Of a DNA stretch of 6,182 bases, positions 1 through 5,790 are shown piece by piece (the first letter of the stretch is position 1; each line of letters opens with the position of its first letter). Origin of the DNA: CAMBDR01 sp046597185 (GTDB lineage Bacteria; Pseudomonadota; Gammaproteobacteria; Burkholderiales; Burkholderiaceae_D); the NCBI GenBank assembly GCA_046597185.1, contig JBKJLF010000065.1, positions 1 through 6,182 on the forward strand, in the 5' to 3' direction. The position numbers and the translations under genes were made by a program. Under the pieces are notes generated by a model, which was given only the letters and a program-made list of their open reading frames with translations, ran no database searches and was not told where the DNA came from.

Positions 1-303
1 CGCGCCATGATTTCGCATCCGCAAAATGTTTTGCTGGACGAACCCACGCGCGGCCTGGATGTGATGAGCACCCGCGCCATGCGTACTGCTTTGCTGGCGC
101 TCAAAGCGCGCGGTTGCTGTGTGGTGTTTTCCAGCCACGTGATGCAGGAAGTGAGCGCGCTGTGTGACGACGTGGTGGTGATGGCGCGCGGCACCGTGGT
201 GGCGTATGGCTCGCCACAGCAATTGTGTGAACAGGCAGGCAAGGCTGATTTGGAAGATGCCTTTGTCAGCCTGATCGGTAGCGATGAAGGGATCGCCGCA
301 TGA
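1..303 (+). CDS. natA: ABC transporter ATP-binding protein, NatA-like (3' part only)
   Basis: This is the C-terminal 100 codons of an ABC ATPase; the frame is open from the first base, so the true start lies outside the window and the ATG at 7 is an internal methionine. Visible motifs are a Walker B (VLLDEP, with the catalytic Glu), a D-loop-like TRGLDV and the H-switch histidine in SSHVMQEV. The Walker A and signature motifs would lie upstream. After the H-switch comes the usual beta-strand region (VVVMARGTVVAYGSPQQL) and a short acidic tail. The stop overlaps the start of the downstream permease gene by 4 bp (ATGA), so the two are translationally coupled and surely form one transporter. The NatA assignment rests mainly on the NatB-like partner; in that family the pair drives ATP-dependent export, classically of Na+ in Bacillus. 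The substrate here is unknown and another ABC-2 exporter ATPase is possible. Confidence 0.88.
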   Translation, partial: RAMISHPQNVLLDEPTRGLDVMSTRAMRTALLALKARGCCVVFSSHVMQEVSALCDDVVVMARGTVVAYGSPQQLCEQAGKADLEDAFVSLIGSDEGIAA

Positions 304-1484
304 AAAGCTTACGCTGGATTATTTTCCTCAAGGAATTTCGTGATGCCCTGCGGGATCGGCGCTCTTTAATGACTTTGATTTCGATGGTGGTGTTGATGCC
401 CAGTATCGTGGCCATGAGCATGCATTTTGTGATTCAAAAAGTGAATAAAGATGAGCATGAAACCATCACCTTGTTGGTGCGCAATGCCGACCAAGCCCCC
501 ACGTTAATTGCGCGGTTTAAAGAAGAGGGGATTATTATTGAAGCGAGTCAATTGCAGGAACCCAAACAAATTACCGACAAACTGGAAGATAGAAAGGTGG
601 CTGCTTTATTGGTATTGGATGAACATTACCGGGAAGATTATTTGGCCTTGCGCCCGGCCAAAATGGCTTTATGGAGTCATTCCGGCAAAGATAATTTTGC
701 GCATTTGGATAAAATCAAACGGGTGATACGCAAATATGAGTTTGCCGCCGCAGAGTGGCGCGTGGTGGCGCGCGGTGTTTCCACTGATTTGTTGCGCCCG
801 CTCGACTTGCAGGAATATGATTCAGGTGGGCAAGGCGCACGCACGGGCACCTTGATCGGGGCATTCTTCGGCATGTTATTTTGGTCGGTTTTCAGCATCG
901 GCGTGACCATGGTGATTGATATGACAGCGGGCGAACGAGAACGGCGCACCCTGGAATTATTGATGGCGCAACCGGCTTCGGCCTGGGATGTGGTGCTGGG
1001 TAAATGGTTTGCCGCCTCGGCCTTTGCGTTTATTGGTTTGTCTTTGGAATTGGCACTGACGCATTTCTTTTTATTGACCCTGCCTTTGGAAGAAATTGGT
1101 ATGTCATGGCAAATTGGCGTGCCGGGTTTGCTGTTGTTACTGCTGACGGGCGTGCCGCTGAGCTTGTTTGCATCGAGTTTTATTATGGCTTTGGCAATGA
1201 ATACCAAAACCTTTAAAGAGGCGCAGTCTACCGTCAGCATTGCCATTATTGTGCCGATGTTGCCAACCGTTGTGATTCCGATGCTGGACCTGGGGCGCAA
1301 GAGCTGGATGTTTGCGCTCCCCATGGTTGGGCATGCGGAAATGGTGAAGGGTTTGATCAAAGGCCAAATCGGCACGCCGCTCGAATGGTTGTTATTGATT
1401 AGCGTGCCTTTGCTGGTGGCGGGGTTATTGATTGTCTTTTGCGTTCGCCGCTTGCGTAGCGAACGGTTTGTGGTGGGTATTTAG
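300..1484 (+). CDS. natB: ABC-2 type permease, NatB-like exporter subunit
   Basis: Inner-membrane permease of 394 residues that pairs with the ATPase just upstream (ATGA overlap). The layout is that of ABC-2 permeases of the NatB type: a short cytosolic N-terminus with KEFRDALRDRRSL, a first membrane helix at about 23-44, a large extracytoplasmic domain at about 45-180, then about five helices (roughly 183-207, 234-260, 272-300, 312-328 and 362-381). The charged segment GERERRTLELL at 211-221, right after the second helix, matches the coupling-helix motif of this family; KEAQS at 306-310 is also typical of NatB-like proteins. The basic C-terminus (RRLRSERF) is predicted cytosolic. Family knowledge suggests export of Na+ or another small compound, but nothing in the sequence fixes the substrate. 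The gene ends 29 bp from the convergent response-regulator gene, and I see no clear terminator between them. Confidence 0.87.
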   Translation: MKSLRWIIFLKEFRDALRDRRSLMTLISMVVLMPSIVAMSMHFVIQKVNKDEHETITLLVRNADQAPTLIARFKEEGIIIEASQLQEPKQITDKLEDRKVAALLVLDEHYREDYLALRPAKMALWSHSGKDNFAHLDKIKRVIRKYEFAAAEWRVVARGVSTDLLRPLDLQEYDSGGQGARTGTLIGAFFGMLFWSVFSIGVTMVIDMTAGERERRTLELLMAQPASAWDVVLGKWFAASAFAFIGLSLELALTHFFLLTLPLEEIGMSWQIGVPGLLLLLLTGVPLSLFASSFIMALAMNTKTFKEAQSTVSIAIIVPMLPTVVIPMLDLGRKSWMFALPMVGHAEMVKGLIKGQIGTPLEWLLLISVPLLVAGLLIVFCVRRLRSERFVVGI

Positions 1485-1513
1485 TTTGTACTTGATTTGT
1501 ATTTGGTTTGAAT

Positions 1514-2065
1514 TTAAGGCTTGCCACCGCCGTCGTTGTTGTCACTGACGCGCCGGGGCACGCCTTCATGGTCGAGCAAGCGCGCAATGCGGCTAAATAC
1601 TTCGGTGCGATTGAAGGGTTTTTTCAAGAAATCATCGGCCCCAATTTTGCTACCGAAAAATTGTTCAGTCGCTTGTTCGTTGCTGCTGATCATGATAATC
1701 GGAATCGCTTGCGTCAAAGGGTCGCGCCGTAGTGCGCGCAAGGCGGCAAAGCCATTCATGCCCGGCAAGACGATATCCAAAAAAATCAAATCCGGCTTGT
1801 GTTCGCGTACCAGCGCAATCCCTTTTTCGGCGTCCAGCGCGTCTAACAAGCTTAAGCCGCTATGTTGCAAAATCTTCTTGAAGGCGAAAATCACGGTCGG
1901 TGAATCGTCGATAATCAGCACCTTGGTGCCCTCCCGGGCATTTTGCCGTTGCGAGCGGCGGCGCTCAGCCTGTTGTTGCTGCTGTTGTGCGGACGTGCCC
2001 GTGTTGGCGTCGCGGTTGCCGCTGTCTTTATTAAAAATCGTGCGAAGTCGATCAAAAATGCTCAT
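1514..2065 (-). CDS. Stand-alone response regulator (receiver domain, CheY/PilH-like)
   Basis: A 183-residue phosphoacceptor protein. The receiver domain spans about residues 47-167: acidic pocket D53-D54 (VLIIDDSPT), phosphorylation site D97 (LIFLDIVLPGMNGF), switch Ser S127 (IIMISS) and conserved lysine K149 (LKKPF). No DNA-binding or enzymatic output domain follows; only a polar tail (DNNDGGGKP) remains, so it probably works through protein contacts, as CheY, PilG or PilH do. The N-terminus is a possible amphipathic helix (MSIFDRLRTIFNK), then a disordered linker with six consecutive Gln and an Arg-rich stretch. I chose the start at 2065 because AGAGGA (2073-2078) lies 7 nt upstream; an in-frame ATG at 2182 would add 39 residues that do not resemble the family. 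The gene follows the phosphoethanolamine transferase on the same strand with a 155-bp gap, so co-transcription is possible but unproven. No partner kinase is visible. Confidence 0.9.
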   Translation of the reverse strand: MSIFDRLRTIFNKDSGNRDANTGTSAQQQQQQAERRRSQRQNAREGTKVLIIDDSPTVIFAFKKILQHSGLSLLDALDAEKGIALVREHKPDLIFLDIVLPGMNGFAALRALRRDPLTQAIPIIMISSNEQATEQFFGSKIGADDFLKKPFNRTEVFSRIARLLDHEGVPRRVSDNNDGGGKP

Positions 2066-2072
2066 GGTGTGT

Positions 2073-2078
2073 TCCTCT
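2073..2078 (-). promoter_or_regulatory. Ribosome binding site of the response regulator
   Basis: On the minus strand this reads AGAGGA, 7 nt before the ATG at 2065. It decides the start of the response-regulator gene against the longer in-frame ATG at 2182. Confidence 0.7.
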
Positions 2079-2191
2079 ATTTCTTGGCCGCCCACGCAAT
2101 AACTTGGTGCGCAGACCGTATGAAACTTGATTTTGCCTAGTTTTTTACCCAATTGCGAGACTAATACTACAAAAAAATGCAAATACTCGCT

Positions 2192-2219
2192 GCGCCATCA
2201 TTTTTACAACTGATTGCGC
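2192..2219 (-). other. Inverted repeat just downstream of the transferase gene
   Basis: A 9-bp stem with one mismatch (2192-2200 against 2211-2219) around a 10-nt loop begins immediately after the transferase stop codon. On the minus strand a run of seven T follows, but only about 14 nt beyond the stem (2171-2177), so this is not a canonical intrinsic terminator. It may be a weak terminator, an mRNA 3'-end stabiliser or a processing site between the transferase and response-regulator genes. Confidence 0.4.
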
Positions 2220-2220
2220 T

Positions 2221-4245
2221 CTACTTCTCCTGTTTTAGCGGTTTATCCTTGTCGATAATTTCGCGACAATCGCCCTTGACGATAGCATTATCATAATTTG
2301 TCCAGCCGTAACTATCGACATAGCGCTTATGCATTTTCAACTTCGAATTAAACCAGCTCCATTCCAAACGGTCGTTGGGGTAGCGAATATTGCCCATGTC
2401 CAATAGCGAGTGAAAGACGTTTTCGGTGGCAAATTTGGCTTTACGGTGTTGTTTGAGCTGCTTGATTTTTTCGGGGTAAGTCTGCTGATACAAATCGGAA
2501 TACCAAATTAAGGCAGGTACGTGAAATTCAAATTGGGTGTTGTGGCCATGGAAGGCCAGGTTGCAACTGCCATCGTATAAAGTTTGACCATGATCGGCCA
2601 CATACATCATCGAAGTCAATTGCTTGGTTTTCTTTAAATTGGCGATGACTTGGGCTAAAAACCAGTCGGTGTAGAGCATGGAATTATCATAGCTGTTATT
2701 CAGGGCGGGCTTGATTTTTAAATCGGTGTAGGCGGGTTTGTTGACGCCCAGCAGCGAGGGTTTCCACTTGTCGAAATTTGCCGGGTAGCGATGGCTATAA
2801 TTCCAATGGTTGCCCAGAGTGTGCAAGACGATTAATTTTTTTGGCGCGGGGTCGTTCAGGGCAGTTTGCAAGGGGTCGAGCAAAATCTGGTCATAATTCG
2901 AATCATTGGTAAAACCGCCCAGATTCATAAATTGCAAGATATCAGCTTCTTTGGCAAATACCGATACCGGTGTGTCGAAATGGCCAAATGAAATTTGATT
3001 TGACATCCACCAGGTTTTGAAGCCCGCTTCCTTGTAGGCAGTTATAAATGACTTTTCAGTAAAGCCGTCTTTCAGGCTTTGGATGGCAGGTTTGCGCGAT
3101 AAAATCACGGGCACCGAGAGGCGGGTGGCGGCCACGGACGTGATGACATCGGGCAGGCTGACCAAGTTGCTTTCTTGGCTGAGCAAAGGATTGGTGTTGC
3201 GCTCGTAGCCATGCAGGCTCCAGCGATCATAGCGGTTCGATTCGCCAATCACCATGACCACAATTTCCGGGGTTTGGTTGGCTTGTTGCTGGTGCGCGCC
3301 GAAGCTAAAATTATTGCTTTTCCGGCTCAGATCGGCCAGGTATTTGCGCTCGTTATAAAAATCAATGCCACGGGCTGTGATGCCAAATGGCCAGGATTGG
3401 GCAAATTCTTCGGGATCAATCCCCATATCGGCCCACCACGGCAGTAGCGGTACTTTTACGCCGACTATGCTTTTTTGGCTGACCGAAGCGGATGCCGATT
3501 CTTCTTCCTCGTCTTCTTCCTCTTCTTCGTCGCCAAAACCGGAGGCGGTGCTGGCGAGTTTGCTGGCGCTGATGCTGGTACTGGCCTTGCCACTACTGAC
3601 ACTGGTGCCGGTGGAACTTGTGCTGGGGCTGATGCTGGTACTGGTACTGGCACTGGCACTGGCACTGGGGCTGGCACCGGGGTTGGAATTCTTGGCAGCG
3701 CTGGCGCTCTTGCTGGCCTTGGCTGATGGCGGTTTGGCTTGCGCGCCGAAATGGTAGCCGTAAGCCCAAACCAAAATCAGCAGGCTGGCAGCCAATAATG
3801 CGTACCAACGCGATTTATGGCTCCAATCAAGCGCGTGTTGGCGAAAGGCAATGCGCCAGCTAGCGCCCCACCAAATAAAGACTAGCAACATAATAATCAA
3901 CATCGCCCAAATCTTCTTGCCTAAAAATTCCAGCGCCTCGCGCGGGCTGGTTTCGGCAATAATGCCAAGGTGGTGGGTTGAAATCCCTTGGCCGTAAAAG
4001 ACTTGTAGATAAATCTCAGTCGGTAACGCGATAAACGCGGGCAATAGCAGCCAGTGGAACCAGGCCGGACGCTTGCACAGCGCCCATAAAATGATCCAAC
4101 ACAGGCTTTCCAGCAATAATAAGTGATAAGGATGTTCGGGTGGCTTGCCTAAAAAATACGTGGCAAAGGGTACGGCCGAGAGCAGTATATAAGTGAATAA
4201 TAAAAATAATGGGGCAGGGCGCAATGGCGCGGGCATGGCAGGCAT
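2221..4245 (-). CDS. Phosphoethanolamine transferase, EptA/CptA/MCR superfamily
   Basis: An inner-membrane enzyme of 674 residues that should move phosphoethanolamine from phosphatidylethanolamine to lipid A or LPS core on the periplasmic face. About five membrane helices lie in residues 11-165; the sulfatase-fold catalytic domain covers about 325-640. By my own motif alignment to MCR-1, the metal ligand Glu is E335 (GESNR), the nucleophile is T374 (SVAATRLSVP), D551-H552 (VADHGQ) complete the metal site, and H480 (HTLGNHW) and H566 (AFHGH) match the other active-site histidines. The cysteines flanking the MCR-1 nucleophile are absent (S370 and V380 here), and only C561 and C660 are periplasmic. 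GESNRYDRWSLHGYERNTNP looks CptA-like, so heptose of the LPS core may be the acceptor. It is about 100 residues longer than usual because of a Ser/Ala/Thr and poly-Glu insert at about 168-256. The ATG at 4245 lacks a good ribosome site; Met4 is an alternative start. Confidence 0.88.
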   Translation of the reverse strand: MPAMPAPLRPAPLFLLFTYILLSAVPFATYFLGKPPEHPYHLLLLESLCWIILWALCKRPAWFHWLLLPAFIALPTEIYLQVFYGQGISTHHLGIIAETSPREALEFLGKKIWAMLIIMLLVFIWWGASWRIAFRQHALDWSHKSRWYALLAASLLILVWAYGYHFGAQAKPPSAKASKSASAAKNSNPGASPSASASASTSTSISPSTSSTGTSVSSGKASTSISASKLASTASGFGDEEEEEDEEEESASASVSQKSIVGVKVPLLPWWADMGIDPEEFAQSWPFGITARGIDFYNERKYLADLSRKSNNFSFGAHQQQANQTPEIVVMVIGESNRYDRWSLHGYERNTNPLLSQESNLVSLPDVITSVAATRLSVPVILSRKPAIQSLKDGFTEKSFITAYKEAGFKTWWMSNQISFGHFDTPVSVFAKEADILQFMNLGGFTNDSNYDQILLDPLQTALNDPAPKKLIVLHTLGNHWNYSHRYPANFDKWKPSLLGVNKPAYTDLKIKPALNNSYDNSMLYTDWFLAQVIANLKKTKQLTSMMYVADHGQTLYDGSCNLAFHGHNTQFEFHVPALIWYSDLYQQTYPEKIKQLKQHRKAKFATENVFHSLLDMGNIRYPNDRLEWSWFNSKLKMHKRYVDSYGWTNYDNAIVKGDCREIIDKDKPLKQEK
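3478..3744 (-). repeat. Low-complexity insert: Ser/Ala/Thr tract followed by acidic cluster
   Basis: This stretch encodes residues 168-256 of the transferase. It begins with a Lys/Ala/Ser segment, continues through alternating Ser-Ala and Ser-Thr dipeptides, and ends in an acidic block at residues 239-249 (Asp/Glu only) and a short Ser-Ala tail. It sits exactly between the last membrane helix and the catalytic domain, on the periplasmic side, where other family members have a short linker and bridging helices. It is expected to be disordered and flexible. Confidence 0.85.
3635..3676 (-). repeat. Tandem hexamer array, 7 units of CTGGYA type
   Basis: On the plus strand the units are CTGGTA x2, CTGGCA x3, CTGGGG and CTGGCA, head to tail. 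Each unit encodes one Ser-Ala or Ser-Thr dipeptide (one degenerate unit differs) in the transferase on the minus strand. Gain or loss of a 6-bp unit would not shift the frame, so the array can change linker length by slippage without inactivating the gene. Degenerate copies extend on both sides. Confidence 0.85.
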
Positions 4246-4246
4246 C

Positions 4247-4297
4247 GGCAGTCTTTAATCAGCAATCTTTAATCGGGCAGAACAACGGGCAGAACAA
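4247..4297 (-). repeat. Two adjacent tandem duplications upstream of the transferase start
   Basis: A 14-bp unit occurs at 4247-4260 and 4261-4274 (12 of 14 bases identical, sharing TCTTTAATC). It is joined to a perfect 12-bp direct repeat CGGGCAGAACAA at 4274-4285 and 4286-4297. The block directly precedes the transferase start codon and would lie in its 5' leader if the proposed promoter at 4306-4335 is right. Confidence 0.8.
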
Positions 4298-4305
4298 AAC
4301 CGGAT

Positions 4306-4335
4306 ATTATCGCCGCTTTTCCCCTCGCGTGCCAA
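4306..4335 (-). promoter_or_regulatory. Candidate sigma70 promoter for the transferase gene
   Basis: On the minus strand TTGGCA (4330-4335) and GATAAT (4306-4311) are separated by 18 bp; each hexamer has one mismatch to consensus. Transcription would start near 4299 and give a leader of about 54 nt made almost entirely of the two tandem duplications. No experimental support; prediction from sequence only. Confidence 0.5.
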
Positions 4336-4435
4336 TTTTTTTCGGGAAACATGGGTCTCCGATGCCAGTAAAGCATGAATGTTGTCAAATAACTGTAGGA
4401 TTTTAAGCTTTTTTGCCGACTTCGCATTTTGGGGC

Positions 4436-4464
4436 TTGACCGCAGCTCAATCTTGCTCTACACT
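4436..4464 (+). promoter_or_regulatory. Sigma70-type promoter of the str operon
   Basis: TTGACC (4436-4441) and TACACT (4459-4464) are separated by the optimal 17 bp. It is the best promoter match in the region ahead of rpsL and sits where a strong ribosomal-operon promoter is expected. AT-rich sequence with a T-run (about 4400-4414) lies a little upstream. Start of transcription would be near 4471, leaving a leader of about 165 nt. Confidence 0.65.
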
Positions 4465-4470
4465 CGCGAG

Positions 4471-4636
4471 TTCTCGAAATTAAGCTCGTCAGGGCTTGGT
4501 GCGTTCTTTGGTCTGTTTTTTTCTCGCCTTTTAGCGCCGTCTGTCGTTCCCTGTCATCTTGTTCCGAGTTCGTAATATGGTCCCCGATGTTGTCGGGATA
4601 AGTTATTAACGTCGTAATTTTGTTGGATTAAAAACG
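4471..4636 (+). promoter_or_regulatory. Long 5' leader of the rpsL-rpsG-fusA mRNA
   Basis: A non-coding stretch between the predicted transcription start and the rpsL start. It has a small hairpin (CCCGA 4583-4587 with TCGGG 4593-4597, 5-nt loop) and T-rich, C-rich segments. Only a weak ribosome site is present (GGA at 4625-4627). I see no open frame with gene-like features and no recognised riboswitch. The rest of the 391-bp gap from 4246 holds the transferase promoter and repeats; about 4336-4435 shows nothing I can name. Confidence 0.45.
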
Positions 4637-5023
4637 ATGCCAACCATCAATCAATTGATTCGCCAACCCCGCGTCTCTGTACGCGTGAAGAGCAAATCGC
4701 CAGCGCTGGAAAACAGCCCGCAAAAACGTGGCGTATGTACTCGCGTTTATACCACGACTCCAAAAAAGCCGAACTCGGCTTTGCGTAAAGTCGCCAAAGT
4801 TCGCCTCACCAATGGTTTCGAAGTGATTTCGTACATTGGCGGTGAAGGTCATAATCTGCAAGAGCATAGCGTCGTCTTATTGCGCGGCGGTCGTGTTAAA
4901 GATTTACCTGGTGTGCGTTACCACATGGTACGCGGCGCACTCGATACCCAAGGCGTGAAAGATCGTAAGCAAGCACGCTCGAAGTACGGTGCAAAACGTG
5001 CAAAAGCCGCCAAGAAGAAGTAA
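4637..5023 (+). CDS. rpsL: 30S ribosomal protein S12
   Basis: S12, 128 residues, is a decoding-centre protein of the small ribosomal subunit and the site of streptomycin-resistance mutations. The sequence carries the invariant core: QKRGVCTRVYTTTPKKPNSALRK, LTNGFEVISYIGGEGHNLQEHS and RGGRVKDLPGVRYH. Lys43 and Lys88, the main resistance positions (E. coli numbering counting Met), are wild type, and Asp89, the residue methylthiolated in E. coli, is present. The C-terminus (KRAKAAKKK) is slightly longer and more basic than in E. coli (124 residues). It is the first gene of the str operon here, preceded by its own promoter and long leader, and followed after 194 bp by rpsG. Confidence 0.99.
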   Translation: MPTINQLIRQPRVSVRVKSKSPALENSPQKRGVCTRVYTTTPKKPNSALRKVAKVRLTNGFEVISYIGGEGHNLQEHSVVLLRGGRVKDLPGVRYHMVRGALDTQGVKDRKQARSKYGAKRAKAAKKK

Positions 5024-5217
5024 TTGTCATTAAAAACGCAGTTTGTTGTTTTTAATATAGCCAAACCGCTAGCTAAACCGAGCTCATGATCAGCTGCAAG
5101 GCCGGGAATGAACAGTAGTCGGCCTGTTTGGGCCGAGTAAGTGGGAGCCATGATGGCTGCCCGCGAGTGCGAGGTTCAATAGAAAAACCAAACACTCAAC
5201 TGAAGAGAGGAATTGAT
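5024..5217 (+). promoter_or_regulatory. Structured rpsL-rpsG intercistronic region, possible S7 operator
   Basis: This 194-bp gap holds three inverted repeats: an AT-rich 9-bp stem (5029-5037 with 5048-5056), a perfect 6-bp GC stem TCGGCC/GGCCGA (5119-5124 with 5131-5136), and a stem of about 9 pairs with one bulge and one wobble (5141-5149 with 5155-5164). In E. coli S7 represses its own translation by binding the rpsL-rpsG gap of the str mRNA; an equivalent role here is inferred from position and structure, not from a recognised binding motif. A strong ribosome site for rpsG (GAGAGGA, 5205-5211) ends the region. Confidence 0.5.
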
Positions 5218-5688
5218 ATGCCACGTCGTCGTGAAGTACCCAAGCGCGATATCCTGCCGGACCCAAAGTTCGGTAATGTTGATGTCGCCAAATTTGTTAA
5301 CGTGTTGATGTTGTCCGGCAAAAAGTCGGTCGCAGAAAACATTATTTATGGTGCCTTTGAGCACATTGCAACCAAGTCCGGCAAAGATCCATTAGAAGTG
5401 TTTTCGATCGCTGTGAATAACTGCAAGCCTTTGGTTGAAGTCAAGAGCCGCCGCGTTGGCGGTGCCAACTACCAGGTGCCGGTTGAAGTGCGTCCGGTGC
5501 GTCGGATGGCTTTGTCGATGCGTTGGTTGCGTGAAGCTGCCAACAAGCGCAGCGAAAAATCGATGCCGCAACGTCTGGGCGGCGAACTGATGGATGCGGC
5601 TGAAAACCGCGGCGGTGCAATGAAAAAGCGGGATGAAGTGCATCGTATGGCAGAAGCGAACAAAGCGTTTTCGCATTTCCGCTTCTAA
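5218..5688 (+). CDS. rpsG: 30S ribosomal protein S7
   Basis: S7, 156 residues, organises the 3' major domain of 16S rRNA in the head of the small subunit, near the exit site, and is the operon's translational repressor in E. coli. It begins MPRRREVPKRDILPDPKFGN, the standard start of bacterial S7. The beta-hairpin region RRVGGANYQVPVEVRPVRR lies at about 78-96, followed by the helical part LSMRWLREAANKRSEKSM and the conserved C-terminal HRMAEANKAFSHFRF. The length is normal. I chose the ATG at 5218, 6 nt after GAGAGGA, over an in-frame ATG at 5128 that would add 30 residues unlike the family and would run through the intercistronic hairpins. Confidence 0.99.
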   Translation: MPRRREVPKRDILPDPKFGNVDVAKFVNVLMLSGKKSVAENIIYGAFEHIATKSGKDPLEVFSIAVNNCKPLVEVKSRRVGGANYQVPVEVRPVRRMALSMRWLREAANKRSEKSMPQRLGGELMDAAENRGGAMKKRDEVHRMAEANKAFSHFRF

Positions 5689-5736
5689 TTTGTTGGGTCG
5701 GTTATTGGAACTGGCCCTCGTGTATTTTCGGTGTGA

Positions 5737-5759
5737 GATCGGGCCTTTGTGACCCGGTC
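5737..5759 (+). other. Hairpin in the rpsG-fusA gap
   Basis: In the 102-bp gap between rpsG and fusA, GATCGGG (5737-5743) pairs with CCCGGTC (5753-5759) with one wobble and a 9-nt loop; an A-T pair can extend it. GGCCC at 5713-5717 could pair instead with GGGCC at 5741-5745, so two exclusive folds are possible. No T-run follows, so it is not an intrinsic terminator. Confidence 0.4.
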
Positions 5760-5790
5760 TTGTGCCAATAAAAAAGATTTAGGACTGATT

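Noticed and set aside
677..1375. Open frame of 232 codons on the minus strand
   Set aside because: It lies wholly inside natB, has no ribosome site or domain-like pattern, and its composition is that of an antisense frame.
1521..2102. Open frame of 193 codons on the plus strand opposite the response regulator
   Set aside because: It mirrors a well-supported receiver gene; the product is Ser/Arg/Cys-rich with no recognisable motif.
2066..2182. Upstream in-frame ATG giving a longer response regulator
   Set aside because: The ATG at 2065 has AGAGGA at good spacing; the 39 extra residues look like translated intergenic DNA.
3365..3757. Several open frames on both strands over the low-complexity insert (poly-Ser, Gly-Thr, Pro-Val and Gln repeats)
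   Set aside because: The 6-bp periodic sequence keeps many frames free of stops; only the minus-strand frame of the transferase joins recognisable domains on both sides.
4209..4406. Small plus-strand open frame of 65 codons in the divergent region
   Set aside because: It overlaps the transferase start and its repeats, has no ribosome site and no recognisable sequence.
5029..5056. AT-rich hairpin after rpsL as an intrinsic terminator
   Set aside because: The stem is almost all A-T, no clean T-run follows it, and rpsG and fusA downstream are expected on the same mRNA.
5128..5217. Upstream in-frame ATG giving a longer S7
   Set aside because: The extra 30 residues do not match S7, and the ATG at 5218 has a strong ribosome site and the standard S7 N-terminus.
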